A stretch of DNA of 10,000 bases from an uncultured bacterium (lineage in GTDB: Bacteria; Bacillota; Clostridia; TANB77; CAG-508). A model generated the notes under the pieces. It was given only the letters and a program-made list of their open reading frames with translations. It had not been told where the DNA came from and made no database searches. Both the position numbers and the translations under genes were made by a program. The stretch spans positions 1 through 10,000 of the forward strand of contig CAJMRU010000022.1 in assembly GCA_905215845.1 (NCBI GenBank), in the 5' to 3' direction. Shown here one piece after another: positions 1-7,081 of the stretch (positions within the stretch are counted from its first letter, which is position 1; each line of letters opens with the position of its first letter).

Positions 1-4
1 ATAT

Positions 5-949
5 ATGAATTTACAAGAAAATATTTTACTAGGAACTGTAAAAATATGTGCTACTGCATTATTAGTTGCTGGAATAGTTATAATAGAAATTGCATATAAA
101 AAAGACAATGGAACATTGGCAATAACTGGTATAGAAGTATTAATATTATCAATGCACAGTTTATTTATAAATCATGTTACAAAAGTATTAAATTATGATT
201 TTAGATTATACTTATTAACTTCATCATATGTTTTTGCAATTTATTATGTATTAAAAACAATTATAATATATACTAAATCAAGAAGGAGATATTTACTTAG
301 CTTTAGTGATGTTTCAGATATAGTAAAAAAAGATGAACCAATAGTTAAAGAAGCAAAAAAAAGAAATATAGTAGATGACGATAGCGAAAAAGAAGAGATA
401 ACAGAAAATAAAGTAATTGAGAAAGAGAACAATGCTAAGAATAAAAAAGAATCTAAAAAAGAAACAGACAAAATAGCTAAGAAAAGTAAGAAATCAAGTA
501 ATAACGAGGATAAAGAAAAAATAGAAGCTAAGCAAGAAAAGAACAAGAAAAAATCGACTTCAAGAAGCACAAATAAAACTACAAGAAAAAATGCTGATAA
601 AGAAATAAAAATAATAGAAAAAGAAGAAAATACAACTAAAAAAAGAGTATCAACAAAGAAGAAAAAGGAAAGTCAAGAACAAGAAAAAATAGAAGAAAAA
701 TCAAACTTAAAAAAAGAGAAAGCAATTCAAAAAAGTAATGAAGAAATAAAAAAGACATCTACAAAGAGCAAAAGTACAAAAAATAAAAACAAAACATCAA
801 AAAAAGAATTAGAAGAAAGTACAGAAGCTATAAAAAAAGATGAAAATAAAAAACAAGAAGAAAGCAAAAATGAAGAAAAAAATGAAGTTCAAAAACCAAA
901 AAGTAAAAGAGGAAGGAAACCAAAAAAAGAGGTAGAAGAAAATGATTAA
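5..949 (+). CDS. Membrane protein with long Lys/Glu-rich cytoplasmic tail
   Basis: I do not recognise this as a named family. The 314-residue product has two parts. Residues 1-95 are hydrophobic, with three likely membrane helices at about 8-30, 37-59 and 68-90. Basic residues after helix 1 (YKK, 31-33) and after helix 3 (KSRRR, 91-95) suggest an outside N-terminus and a cytoplasmic C-terminus. Residues ~105-314 are low complexity, almost all K, E, N, S and T, and probably disordered or coiled. They end in KRGRKPKK (301-308), which resembles an AT-hook, a minor-groove DNA-binding motif. The ATG lies four bases from the window edge, the frame is open upstream, and no ribosome binding site is visible, so the true start may be further left. 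The stop overlaps the yicC start by 8 bases, implying translational coupling. DNA or RNA tethering to the membrane is only inference. Confidence 0.75.
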   Translation: MNLQENILLGTVKICATALLVAGIVIIEIAYKKDNGTLAITGIEVLILSMHSLFINHVTKVLNYDFRLYLLTSSYVFAIYYVLKTIIIYTKSRRRYLLSFSDVSDIVKKDEPIVKEAKKRNIVDDDSEKEEITENKVIEKENNAKNKKESKKETDKIAKKSKKSSNNEDKEKIEAKQEKNKKKSTSRSTNKTTRKNADKEIKIIEKEENTTKKRVSTKKKKESQEQEKIEEKSNLKKEKAIQKSNEEIKKTSTKSKSTKNKNKTSKKELEESTEAIKKDENKKQEESKNEEKNEVQKPKSKRGRKPKKEVEEND

Positions 950-1793
950 AAGTATGACAGGATATGGTAAAGAATCTTTAATAATAGATTCTAGAGAGTA
1001 TCAAGTTGAAATAAAAAGTGTGAATCACAGATATTTAGATATATCAATGAAATTACCTAGAAGTCTTAGCTATTTAGAAGAAAAAATGAAAAAAATAATA
1101 GCTTCAAAAGTAAAAAGAGGAAAATTTGATGTATATGTAAATTTTATAAATAACTCAACAGAAGGAAAAAATATAAAAATAAATACAGAAATTGCTAAAA
1201 TGTATATAAAAGAATTAAAGGATTTAGCAAAAAGTGAAAAACTTATTTCAGATATAAATGTTATGGAAATAGCTAAATTACCAGAAGTTTTAAATATACA
1301 AAATACACAAGAAGATGATATAATAGAAAAAGAACTAGAAAAAGTAATGACAAATGCAGTTGAAAATTTAATAGCAATGAGAGTAGCAGAAGGAAATAAA
1401 ATAGAAAAAGATTTAATATTAAGGCTAGATATAATAAATGAAAAGGTAAAAGAAATATCTGAACTTTCTACTGGACTTATTCAAGAATATGTAGTAAAAT
1501 TAGAAGGTAGAATAAAAGAATTGTTAACAGACCAAGATATTGATAAAAATCGATTAGCACAAGAAACAGTTATATATGCAGATAAATGTTCAATTCAAGA
1601 GGAAGTTACAAGATTAGATAGTCATATAGCTCAATTTAAACAAATATTAACTAGTAATGGAGCAATAGGGAAAAAGTTAGACTTTCTAATACAAGAGATG
1701 AATAGAGAAACAAATACAATAGGTTCAAAAGCAAATAATCTAGAAATAACAAATGCAGTAATAGAAATAAAAACACGGTTTAGAAGATATTAG
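942..1793 (+). CDS. yicC: YicC/YloC-family endoribonuclease, 3' end frameshifted
   Basis: The N-terminus MIKSMTGYGKES and the following EIKSVNHRYLDISMKLP are diagnostic of the YicC family. Members in E. coli (YicC) and B. subtilis (YloC) are reported as endoribonucleases involved in RNA turnover. The YicC-like N-terminal domain covers about residues 1-155 and the DUF1732 domain lies near the C-terminus (VTRLDSHIAQF, then GKKLDFLIQEMNRETNTIGSKAN). The start ATG has GAGG 9 bases upstream (929-932) and overlaps the preceding gene. The reading frame ends early as ...EIKTRFRRY. Directly downstream, in the +1 frame, the sequence encodes LEDIREQIQNIE followed by TAG at 1816-1818, which is the usual YicC ending. 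One surplus T in the TTT at 1779-1781 explains this. Without it the protein would be 291 residues, the usual length. The gene is therefore either mutated at its extreme C-terminus or affected by a sequencing or assembly error. Confidence 0.93.
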   Translation: MIKSMTGYGKESLIIDSREYQVEIKSVNHRYLDISMKLPRSLSYLEEKMKKIIASKVKRGKFDVYVNFINNSTEGKNIKINTEIAKMYIKELKDLAKSEKLISDINVMEIAKLPEVLNIQNTQEDDIIEKELEKVMTNAVENLIAMRVAEGNKIEKDLILRLDIINEKVKEISELSTGLIQEYVVKLEGRIKELLTDQDIDKNRLAQETVIYADKCSIQEEVTRLDSHIAQFKQILTSNGAIGKKLDFLIQEMNRETNTIGSKANNLEITNAVIEIKTRFRRY

Positions 1794-1818
1794 AGAACAG
1801 ATTCAAAATATAGAATAG
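1779..1818 (+). other. Displaced yicC C-terminus after apparent 1-base insertion
   Basis: Removing one T from TTT at 1779-1781 joins the yicC frame (…IKTR) to LEDIREQIQNIE and a TAG at 1816-1818. The restored end matches the conserved tail of the family and abuts the remA ribosome binding site (AGGAAGGA, 1817-1824), the tight spacing expected in this operon. The displaced codons look undamaged, so the insertion is recent or artefactual. Programmed +1 frameshifting is possible in principle but has no other support here. Confidence 0.85.
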
Positions 1819-1833
1819 GAAGGATTGAATTAT

Positions 1834-2094
1834 ATGCAATTAGTAAATATAGGATTTGGAAATATTGTTTCAGCTGAAAGAATAGTTGCGATAGTTAGCC
1901 CAGAATCAGCACCAATAAAAAGATTAGTACAAGAGGCAAAAGATAATAAAACAGCAGTAGATGCTACTTATGGAAGAAGAACAAGAGCTGTTTTAATAAT
2001 GGATTCAGGTCATATTATATTATCAGCAGTTCAACCAGAAACTGTTGGTGGAAGAATAGATAAAAATATATCACAAGATGATAATAAAATTTAG
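1834..2094 (+). CDS. remA: RemA-family (DUF370) DNA-binding regulator
   Basis: The 86-residue protein matches RemA along its length: NIGFGNIVSAERIVAIVSPESAPIKR, then DATYGRRTRAV and HIILSAVQPETV. In B. subtilis RemA is a DNA-binding activator of biofilm matrix operons that assembles into rings on DNA. In Clostridia the family is conserved but its targets are less clear. The arginines known to matter in RemA (R18, R50, R51 in B. subtilis) correspond to R16, R48 and R49 here, so DNA binding should be intact. I choose ATG 1834 over an in-frame TTG at 1825. AGGAAGGA (1817-1824) sits 9 bases before the ATG but directly against the TTG, and the ATG gives the usual N-terminus. The gene sits between yicC and rpoZ, and its stop overlaps the rpoZ ribosome binding site. 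Confidence 0.95.
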   Translation: MQLVNIGFGNIVSAERIVAIVSPESAPIKRLVQEAKDNKTAVDATYGRRTRAVLIMDSGHIILSAVQPETVGGRIDKNISQDDNKI

Positions 2095-2107
2095 GAGGAA
2101 TTAAATT

Positions 2108-2371
2108 ATGATAGTAAAACCAAGTGTTACAGAATTACTTACAAAAGCAAATAATAGATATGAATTAGTGATAGCTACATCTAGAAGAGCAAGACAAATA
2201 GCAGCAGGAGATGAACCTATGACAAAAGTAAAAGAAGAATCACCAGTTACTTTAGCAGCTAATGAAATAGCAGAAGGAAAAGTTGAAATTGAAAGAGAAA
2301 ATGAAATATTAGAAGAGGAAGATACAGAAGAAAGTACAGAAGAAAACGAAGAGCAAAATCAAGATAACTAG
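2108..2371 (+). CDS. rpoZ: DNA-directed RNA polymerase omega subunit
   Basis: The 87-residue product has the omega signature: IVKPSVTELLTKANNRYELVIATSRRARQIAAG at about residues 2-34, then SPVTLAANEIAEGKV at about 45-59. Omega binds beta-prime and aids folding and assembly of RNA polymerase. In some bacteria it also helps form a ppGpp site, although the MAR motif for this is not conserved in Firmicutes. From about residue 62 the chain becomes a strongly acidic tail (EEEDTEESTEENEEQ), longer than the conserved core needs. Translation starts at an ATG 7 bases after AGGAGGAA (2093-2100), which overlaps the remA stop, so the two are probably translationally coupled. In most Firmicutes rpoZ follows gmk. 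Here it precedes the kinase-family gene. Degenerate repeats follow its stop codon. Confidence 0.93.
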   Translation: MIVKPSVTELLTKANNRYELVIATSRRARQIAAGDEPMTKVKEESPVTLAANEIAEGKVEIERENEILEEEDTEESTEENEEQNQDN

Positions 2372-2373
2372 AA

Positions 2374-2545
2374 AATAATAAAATTAATAGCGATAAACCA
2401 AAAGATGAAGAGAGAAAAATCAGTAAATCTAAAAAATAATAAAATTAATAGCAATAAAATAAAAAGATGAAAAGAGTAAAAACAAGGTAACTAAAAATCA
2501 AAGAATAAAATTAATAGTGACAAAATAAAAAAGAAAAATAGCAAA
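2374..2545 (+). repeat. Degenerate tandem repeats, ~61-66 bases, three copies
   Basis: The rpoZ-gmk spacer is built from three related units. AATAATAAAATTAATAGC occurs exactly at 2374-2391 and 2435-2452, and AATAAAATTAATAG recurs at 2504-2517. Similarity continues after each core (GATAAACCAAAAGATGAAGAG, AATAAAATAAAAAGATGAAAAG, GACAAAATAAAAAAG). In one frame per copy the units read as related lysine-rich peptides beginning KINSDKPK, KINSNKIK and KINSDKIK, but stops and frame changes separate them. Copies 2 and 3 lie in the rpoZ frame, and copy 1 is shifted. This looks like a duplicated stretch that has lost any coding ability, or non-coding repeats in A-rich DNA. No open gene fits here. Confidence 0.6.
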
Positions 2546-2559
2546 AGGAGTAAATAAAA

Positions 2560-3132
2560 ATGCTAGTAATATTATCAGGCGTTGCAGGTGCAGGAAAAGA
2601 TACAATAAAAAAAGAACTAATAAAAAGAATGGAAAATGTAGAATCTCTTCCATCATATACATCTAGACCAATGCGTGAAGGCGATGTAGAAGGTGGGACA
2701 TATCATTTTGTAACAAAAGAAGAATTTGAAGAAATGATAGAAAATAAGGAATTTTATGAATATGATGTGCATCATAACAATTATTATGGAACTTCAAGAA
2801 AATTATTAAATGAAAAAATAGCAAGTGGAAAAATAATTGTTAAAGATATTGATGTAAATGGAACAGAACATTTAAAAGAGCTTTTAGGACAAGATACAAA
2901 AGTAGTTACAATCTTTTTAAGAGTTCCAAAAGAAGAATTACGTCATAGACTAGAAAATAGAATTGACAAACCAAAGCCAGAAGAAATAATCTTAAGATTA
3001 AATAGATTTGATTATGAAGAATCAAGAATTAATATATATGATTATGTATTAGTAAACAATGATTTAGAAAAAACAGTGCAAATTATAATGACAATATTAG
3101 AAAACGAAAAAAGATTAGAGGATAATAAATAA
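2560..3132 (+). CDS. gmk: Guanylate kinase-family protein (divergent)
   Basis: Guanylate kinase converts GMP and ATP to GDP and ADP in the cytoplasm. The 190-residue product has a P-loop GVAGAGKDT (7-15), a GMP-binding SYTSRPMREGD (32-42, containing S32, R36 and R39), NNYYGT (73-78), KDIDVNG (95-101) and a C-terminal IYDYVLVNND. It departs from typical Gmk in several places. The P-loop has GVAG for GPSG and D after the lysine. The segment FYEYDVHHNNYYGT replaces FLEWAEVxGNYYGT, so the glutamate that reads the guanine ring is missing at its aligned position. The lid lacks the usual RG-E motif (ENRIDKPKPEE). The fold and locus support Gmk, but altered specificity or a paralogue is possible. AAAAGGAG (2543-2550) lies 9 bases before the ATG. 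The operon appears to end at the hairpin just downstream. Confidence 0.8.
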   Translation: MLVILSGVAGAGKDTIKKELIKRMENVESLPSYTSRPMREGDVEGGTYHFVTKEEFEEMIENKEFYEYDVHHNNYYGTSRKLLNEKIASGKIIVKDIDVNGTEHLKELLGQDTKVVTIFLRVPKEELRHRLENRIDKPKPEEIILRLNRFDYEESRINIYDYVLVNNDLEKTVQIIMTILENEKRLEDNK

Positions 3133-3148
3133 GCAGTAAAAAACAAAA

Positions 3149-3195
3149 GCGAGCTGATTAATTTACTTACTATAAAAAGATAAATATCAGCTCGC
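3149..3195 (+). terminator. Hairpin terminator after the yicC-gmk operon
   Basis: GCGAGCTGAT (3149-3158) pairs perfectly with ATCAGCTCGC (3186-3195). After a two-base bulge the stem extends with ATTTA (3161-3165) and TAAAT (3181-3185), leaving a 15-base loop. The downstream stretch ATTTAATTATTTG is T-rich but has no unbroken T run, so termination may be incomplete. It lies 16 bases after the kinase stop and 33 bases before the uvrA ribosome binding site. Confidence 0.65.
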
Positions 3196-3228
3196 ATTTA
3201 ATTATTTGTGTGCAAATATTTTAGAGAT

Positions 3229-3233
3229 GGAGG
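3229..3233 (+). promoter_or_regulatory. Ribosome binding site that sets the uvrA start
   Basis: GGAGG lies 7 bases before ATG 3241. The frame is also open from a GTG at 3208, but that codon has no ribosome binding site and would add 11 non-conserved residues (MCKYFRDGGIS). The ATG is therefore preferred. Confidence 0.85.
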
Positions 3234-3240
3234 AATTTCT

Positions 3241-6069
3241 ATGAATGACAAAATTATTATAAAAGGAGCAAAAGAACACAATTTAAAAAATATAAATTTA
3301 GAAATACCAAGAGATAAATTAGTTGTAATAACAGGTCTATCAGGTTCAGGAAAATCTTCACTAGCTTTTGACACATTATATGCAGAAGGTCAAAGAAGAT
3401 ATGTAGAAAGTTTATCATCATATGCAAGACAATTTTTAGGACTAATGGAAAAACCAGATGTAGAAAGTATAGAAGGTTTATCACCTGCAATTTCTATTGA
3501 CCAAAAAACAACTTCCAAGAATCCTCGTTCAACAGTAGGAACTGTAACAGAAATCTATGATTATATCCGTCTTCTATATGCAAGAATAGGAGTACCATAT
3601 TGTCCGAATTGTGGGAAAAAGATAGAAAAACAAACAATAGACCAAATTGTAGACAATATTATGGAACTAGAAGAAGAAACAAGAATACAAGTTCTAGCAC
3701 CAGTTGTTAGAGGGAGAAAAGGTGAATATACTAAGCAATTAGAAGAATTCCAAAAAGATGGATTTGTCAGAGTAAGAATAGATGGGGAAATATATGAATT
3801 ATCAGATGACATAGAACTTGATAGAAAAAAGAAACATAATATTGATTTGATAGTAGATAGATTGGTAATAAAAGAAGATATAGTTAGTAGATTGACAGAA
3901 TCAGTTGAAATTGCATTAAAACATGCAGATAATTTAGTAACAATAGATATAGTTGGAGATAAAGAAAAACTATATAGTTGCAATTATGCTTGTCCTGATT
4001 GTGGATTTAGTTTTCCAGAACTAACACCAAGAATGTTTTCTTTTAACAATCCTATGGGAGCTTGTCCTAAATGTACAGGTATAGGATATTTAATGAAAAT
4101 GGATGAAGATTTGATTATTCCAGACAAAAATAAAACTTTATATGATGGAGTAAAAGCATTTGGCTCTAGTACAATGAAAAAAGGAGATACTATGGCCAAA
4201 ATGTATTTTGAAAGTATAGGAAGACATTATGGTGTAGAAATAAAAAATAAGAAAATAAAAGATTTACCAAGAGATTTCCTAGAAAAAATATTATATGGTA
4301 CAGGAAATGAAGAAATAGATTTTGAATATCAATCACCAGCAGGAATAAGAAAATTTAAAGCACCATTTGAAGGAGTAATACCAACATTAGACAGACGACA
4401 TAGTGAAACTAAGTCACAAGGAATGAGAGATTTTTACGAAATGTATATGAGTAATTCACCTTGTAATGAATGTAATGGAGCTAGATTAAAACCAGAAATT
4501 TTGGCAATAAAAATAGGTGATAAAAATATTAATGAATTAACAGAAATGTCCATAGGAAAAATCAAAGATTATTTAGACAATTTAACTTTAAACAAAACAG
4601 AAGCGATGATTTCAGATTTAATATTAAAGGAAATTCATCAAAGACTACAATTTCTAATAGATGTAGGATTAGAATATTTAACATTATCAAGAAGTGCAGG
4701 AACTTTATCAGGAGGAGAAGCACAAAGAATTAGATTAGCAACACAAATAGGTTCAGGATTAACAGGAGTATTATATATTTTAGACGAACCAAGTATAGGA
4801 CTACATCAGAGAGATAATGATAGACTATTAGCTACATTAAAAAAGTTAAGAGACTTAGGAAATACATTAATAGTAGTAGAACACGATGAAGATACTATGT
4901 ATGCAGCAGACCAAGTAATTGACATAGGACCTGGAGCAGGTACACATGGTGGTCAAGTTATGGCACAAGGGACAGCAGAAGAAATAAAAAACGTAGAAAA
5001 ATCTATAACAGGAAAATATTTAAGTGGAAGATTAAAAATACCAGTACCTAAAAAAAGGAGAAAAGCAGTAAAATCAAAAGTAATTGAAGTACAAGGTGCA
5101 ACAGAAAATAATTTAAAAAATGTAAGTGTAAAATTCCCATTAGGAGTATTTAACTGCGTAACAGGAGTATCTGGTTCAGGAAAATCAACATTAGTAAATG
5201 AAGTTTTATATAAGTCTATTGCAAAAGAATTAAATGGTTCTAATGAAAAACCAGGAAAATGTAAAGGCATAAAAGGAATAAATCAAGTAGACAAAATTAT
5301 AAATATAGACCAATCACCAATAGGAAGAACACCTCGTTCAAATCCAGCAACATATACAGGAGTTTTTGATTTAATAAGAGATATATTTGCAGCAACAGAA
5401 GAAGCAAAATTAAGAGGATATCAAAAAGGAAGATTTAGTTTTAATGTACCAGGTGGAAGGTGTGAAAGCTGTAATGGTGATGGTGTTCATAAAATAGAAA
5501 TGCACTTTTTACCAGACATTTATGTACCATGTGAAGTATGTAAAGGAAAAAGATATAATAGAGAAACATTAGAAGTAAAATATAAAGGAAAAACAATAGC
5601 AGATGTATTAGATATGACAGTAGAAGAGGCTTTAGAATTTTTTGATAAAATACCAAAAATAAAACAAAAAATTCAAACTTTATATGATGTAGGATTAAGC
5701 TATATAAAATTAGGTCAACCATCAACAACTTTATCAGGAGGAGAAGCACAAAGAGTTAAGCTTGCAACAGAACTATCAAAAAGAGCAACAGGAAAAACTT
5801 TATATATATTAGACGAACCAACTACTGGACTTCATATAGCAGATGTGCATAAACTAGTAGAAATATTACAAAGACTAGTTGATACAGGAAATACAATTAT
5901 TGTTATAGAACATAATTTAGACTTAATAAAAACTTGTGACCATATAATAGATTTAGGACCAGAAGGTGGAGAAAATGGTGGAGAAATAATAGCAGTAGGA
6001 ACTCCTGAACAAATTTGTAAGAATGAAAGAAGTTATACAGGAAAGTTTTTAGCGAAATATCTGGAATAA
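3241..6069 (+). CDS. uvrA: UvrABC excinuclease subunit A
   Basis: UvrA is the DNA-damage sensor of nucleotide excision repair. It is a dimeric ABC-type ATPase that scans DNA, loads UvrB at lesions, then leaves. The 942 residues match the family length of about 940. Visible in order are Walker A GLSGSGKSS (32-40), CPNC (121-124), the first zinc module with C251/C254 and C275/C278 around FSFNNPMGACPKC, another CxxC (C408/C411), and the ABC signature LSGGEAQRIR (~490) followed by YILDEPSIGLHQRD. The second half has Walker A GVSGSGKST (642-650), the DNA-binding zinc finger C741/C744...C764/C767 around GDGVHKIEMHFLPDIYVPCEVC, a second LSGGEAQRVK (~831) and ILDEPTTGLH. All key motifs are intact. 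uvrB is not adjacent, although the two are often neighbours. No Gram-positive LexA box (GAAC-N4-GTTC type) is visible upstream. The promoter is unclear, so it may depend on readthrough from the preceding operon. Confidence 0.98.
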   Translation: MNDKIIIKGAKEHNLKNINLEIPRDKLVVITGLSGSGKSSLAFDTLYAEGQRRYVESLSSYARQFLGLMEKPDVESIEGLSPAISIDQKTTSKNPRSTVGTVTEIYDYIRLLYARIGVPYCPNCGKKIEKQTIDQIVDNIMELEEETRIQVLAPVVRGRKGEYTKQLEEFQKDGFVRVRIDGEIYELSDDIELDRKKKHNIDLIVDRLVIKEDIVSRLTESVEIALKHADNLVTIDIVGDKEKLYSCNYACPDCGFSFPELTPRMFSFNNPMGACPKCTGIGYLMKMDEDLIIPDKNKTLYDGVKAFGSSTMKKGDTMAKMYFESIGRHYGVEIKNKKIKDLPRDFLEKILYGTGNEEIDFEYQSPAGIRKFKAPFEGVIPTLDRRHSETKSQGMRDFYEMYMSNSPCNECNGARLKPEILAIKIGDKNINELTEMSIGKIKDYLDNLTLNKTEAMISDLILKEIHQRLQFLIDVGLEYLTLSRSAGTLSGGEAQRIRLATQIGSGLTGVLYILDEPSIGLHQRDNDRLLATLKKLRDLGNTLIVVEHDEDTMYAADQVIDIGPGAGTHGGQVMAQGTAEEIKNVEKSITGKYLSGRLKIPVPKKRRKAVKSKVIEVQGATENNLKNVSVKFPLGVFNCVTGVSGSGKSTLVNEVLYKSIAKELNGSNEKPGKCKGIKGINQVDKIINIDQSPIGRTPRSNPATYTGVFDLIRDIFAATEEAKLRGYQKGRFSFNVPGGRCESCNGDGVHKIEMHFLPDIYVPCEVCKGKRYNRETLEVKYKGKTIADVLDMTVEEALEFFDKIPKIKQKIQTLYDVGLSYIKLGQPSTTLSGGEAQRVKLATELSKRATGKTLYILDEPTTGLHIADVHKLVEILQRLVDTGNTIIVIEHNLDLIKTCDHIIDLGPEGGENGGEIIAVGTPEQICKNERSYTGKFLAKYLE

Positions 6070-6120
6070 TTTTATAGAAAATATCATAAAATTATGAATA
6101 AAAACTCTTATAAGATAAAA

Positions 6121-6144
6121 ACTAATACTAGTGGAGGTATTAGT
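6121..6144 (+). promoter_or_regulatory. Hairpin enclosing the gpr ribosome binding site
   Basis: ACTAATAC (6121-6128) and GTATTAGT (6137-6144) form a perfect 8-bp inverted repeat with the loop TAGTGGAG (6129-6136). The ribosome binding site GGAGG (6133-6137) is in the loop and at the first stem base, and ATG 6146 follows one base after the stem. The site also decides the start, because an in-frame GTG at 6131 is itself part of this leader. In RNA the hairpin could tune gpr translation. It contains only two G-C pairs, so it would be weak to moderate. Confidence 0.5.
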
Positions 6145-6145
6145 A

Positions 6146-7081
6146 ATGTATAATTTTAGAACAGACTTAGCATCAGAAAGAAGAGACATATATCAAAAAG
6201 CAAACAATGTGGAAGGACAAATTAACGGAGTTGAAAGTGAGCAAGAAGAAATAGATGAGAATTTAAGAGTAGAAAGAGTAAAAATAACAAATGAAGAAGG
6301 CGAAAAAGCAATAGGAAAGCCAGTAGGGACATATGTTACAGTTGATATAAAAGGACTAAAAATAGCACAAGAGGAAGAGTTAGAAAAAGCAGCAACAGTT
6401 ATTTCAAAAGAGTTAGGAAAAATTATAGACAAGCATATAGACAAGCAAGGAGAAATTTTAGTAGTAGGATTAGGAAATATATATGTTACACCTGATAGTT
6501 TAGGTCCAAAAGTAATTAATGATATCGAAGTTACAAGACATATAATAAATTATTTACCACAATATGTAGAAGAGGGAACAAGAATGGTCAGTGCCATATC
6601 ACCAGGAGTATTAGGAACAACAGGGATAGAAACAGTTGAAATATTAAAAGGTATAGTAGATAATATTAATCCTAAATTATTGATAGTAATAGATGCCTTA
6701 GCTTCTAGAAGTATTGAAAGAATAAGCAGTACAGTTCAAATATCTGATACAGGAATAGTTCCAGGAGCAGGTGTTGGAAATACAAGAAGTGAAATAAGTA
6801 AAAATAGTTTAGGAATACCAGTTGTAGCGATAGGAATACCAACAGTAGTAGAAACAGCAGTATTGGTAAATGATAGTTTAGATTTATTTATAGAAAAACT
6901 TCAAGATGAAGCAAAGTCTAATGATTATTTAAATAAGCTAAAAGAAGAGGATAATTATGAAGAAATAAAAGAAGCTTTAATTCCTAGGGAATATAACCTA
7001 ATTGTAACACCTAAAGAAATAGATGAGTTAATAGAAAATATGACTAAAATTGTAGCTACTGGAATTAATCAATCAGTATAA
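6146..7081 (+). CDS. gpr: Germination protease GPR (spore endopeptidase, family A25)
   Basis: GPR is made in the forespore as an inactive zymogen, activates itself late in sporulation, and at germination cleaves the small acid-soluble proteins that coat spore DNA. The 311-residue product begins MYNFRTDLASERRD. The conserved RTD-L(A) at residues 5-8 is the self-processing site, so the propeptide should be only about 7 residues, shorter than the 15-16 of Bacillus. The two acid residues known to be essential in B. megaterium (D127, D193) correspond to D117 in GLGNIYVTPDSLGP and D183 in VIDALASRS, with the same 66-residue spacing. GAGVGNTRSEIS and GIPVVAIGIPTVV are also typical. I prefer ATG 6146, 8 bases after GGAGG, over GTG 6131, which would place the ribosome binding site inside the gene. 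Forespore-specific (sigma-G) expression is expected from the family, but the promoter here is uncertain. Confidence 0.96.
   Translation: MYNFRTDLASERRDIYQKANNVEGQINGVESEQEEIDENLRVERVKITNEEGEKAIGKPVGTYVTVDIKGLKIAQEEELEKAATVISKELGKIIDKHIDKQGEILVVGLGNIYVTPDSLGPKVINDIEVTRHIINYLPQYVEEGTRMVSAISPGVLGTTGIETVEILKGIVDNINPKLLIVIDALASRSIERISSTVQISDTGIVPGAGVGNTRSEISKNSLGIPVVAIGIPTVVETAVLVNDSLDLFIEKLQDEAKSNDYLNKLKEEDNYEEIKEALIPREYNLIVTPKEIDELIENMTKIVATGINQSV

Noticed and set aside
244..570. Minus-strand open frame opposite the Lys/Glu-rich gene
   Set aside because: It is the shadow of an A-rich coding strand. The product is a featureless F/L/S string, with no ribosome binding site of note or family match.
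3561..5749. Several minus-strand open frames inside uvrA
   Set aside because: They lie opposite fully conserved UvrA motifs and encode hydrophobic low-information sequence typical of antisense frames in AT-rich genes.
6063..6130. Possible sigma-G promoters for gpr: GGAATA (6063) with CATAAAA (6085), or TGAATA (6095) with AAAACTA (6118)
   Set aside because: Both pairs have acceptable spacing but an imperfect -10, and in DNA this AT-rich such matches arise by chance. The second would start transcription almost on the ribosome binding site. A sigma-G promoter is expected, but I cannot choose one.
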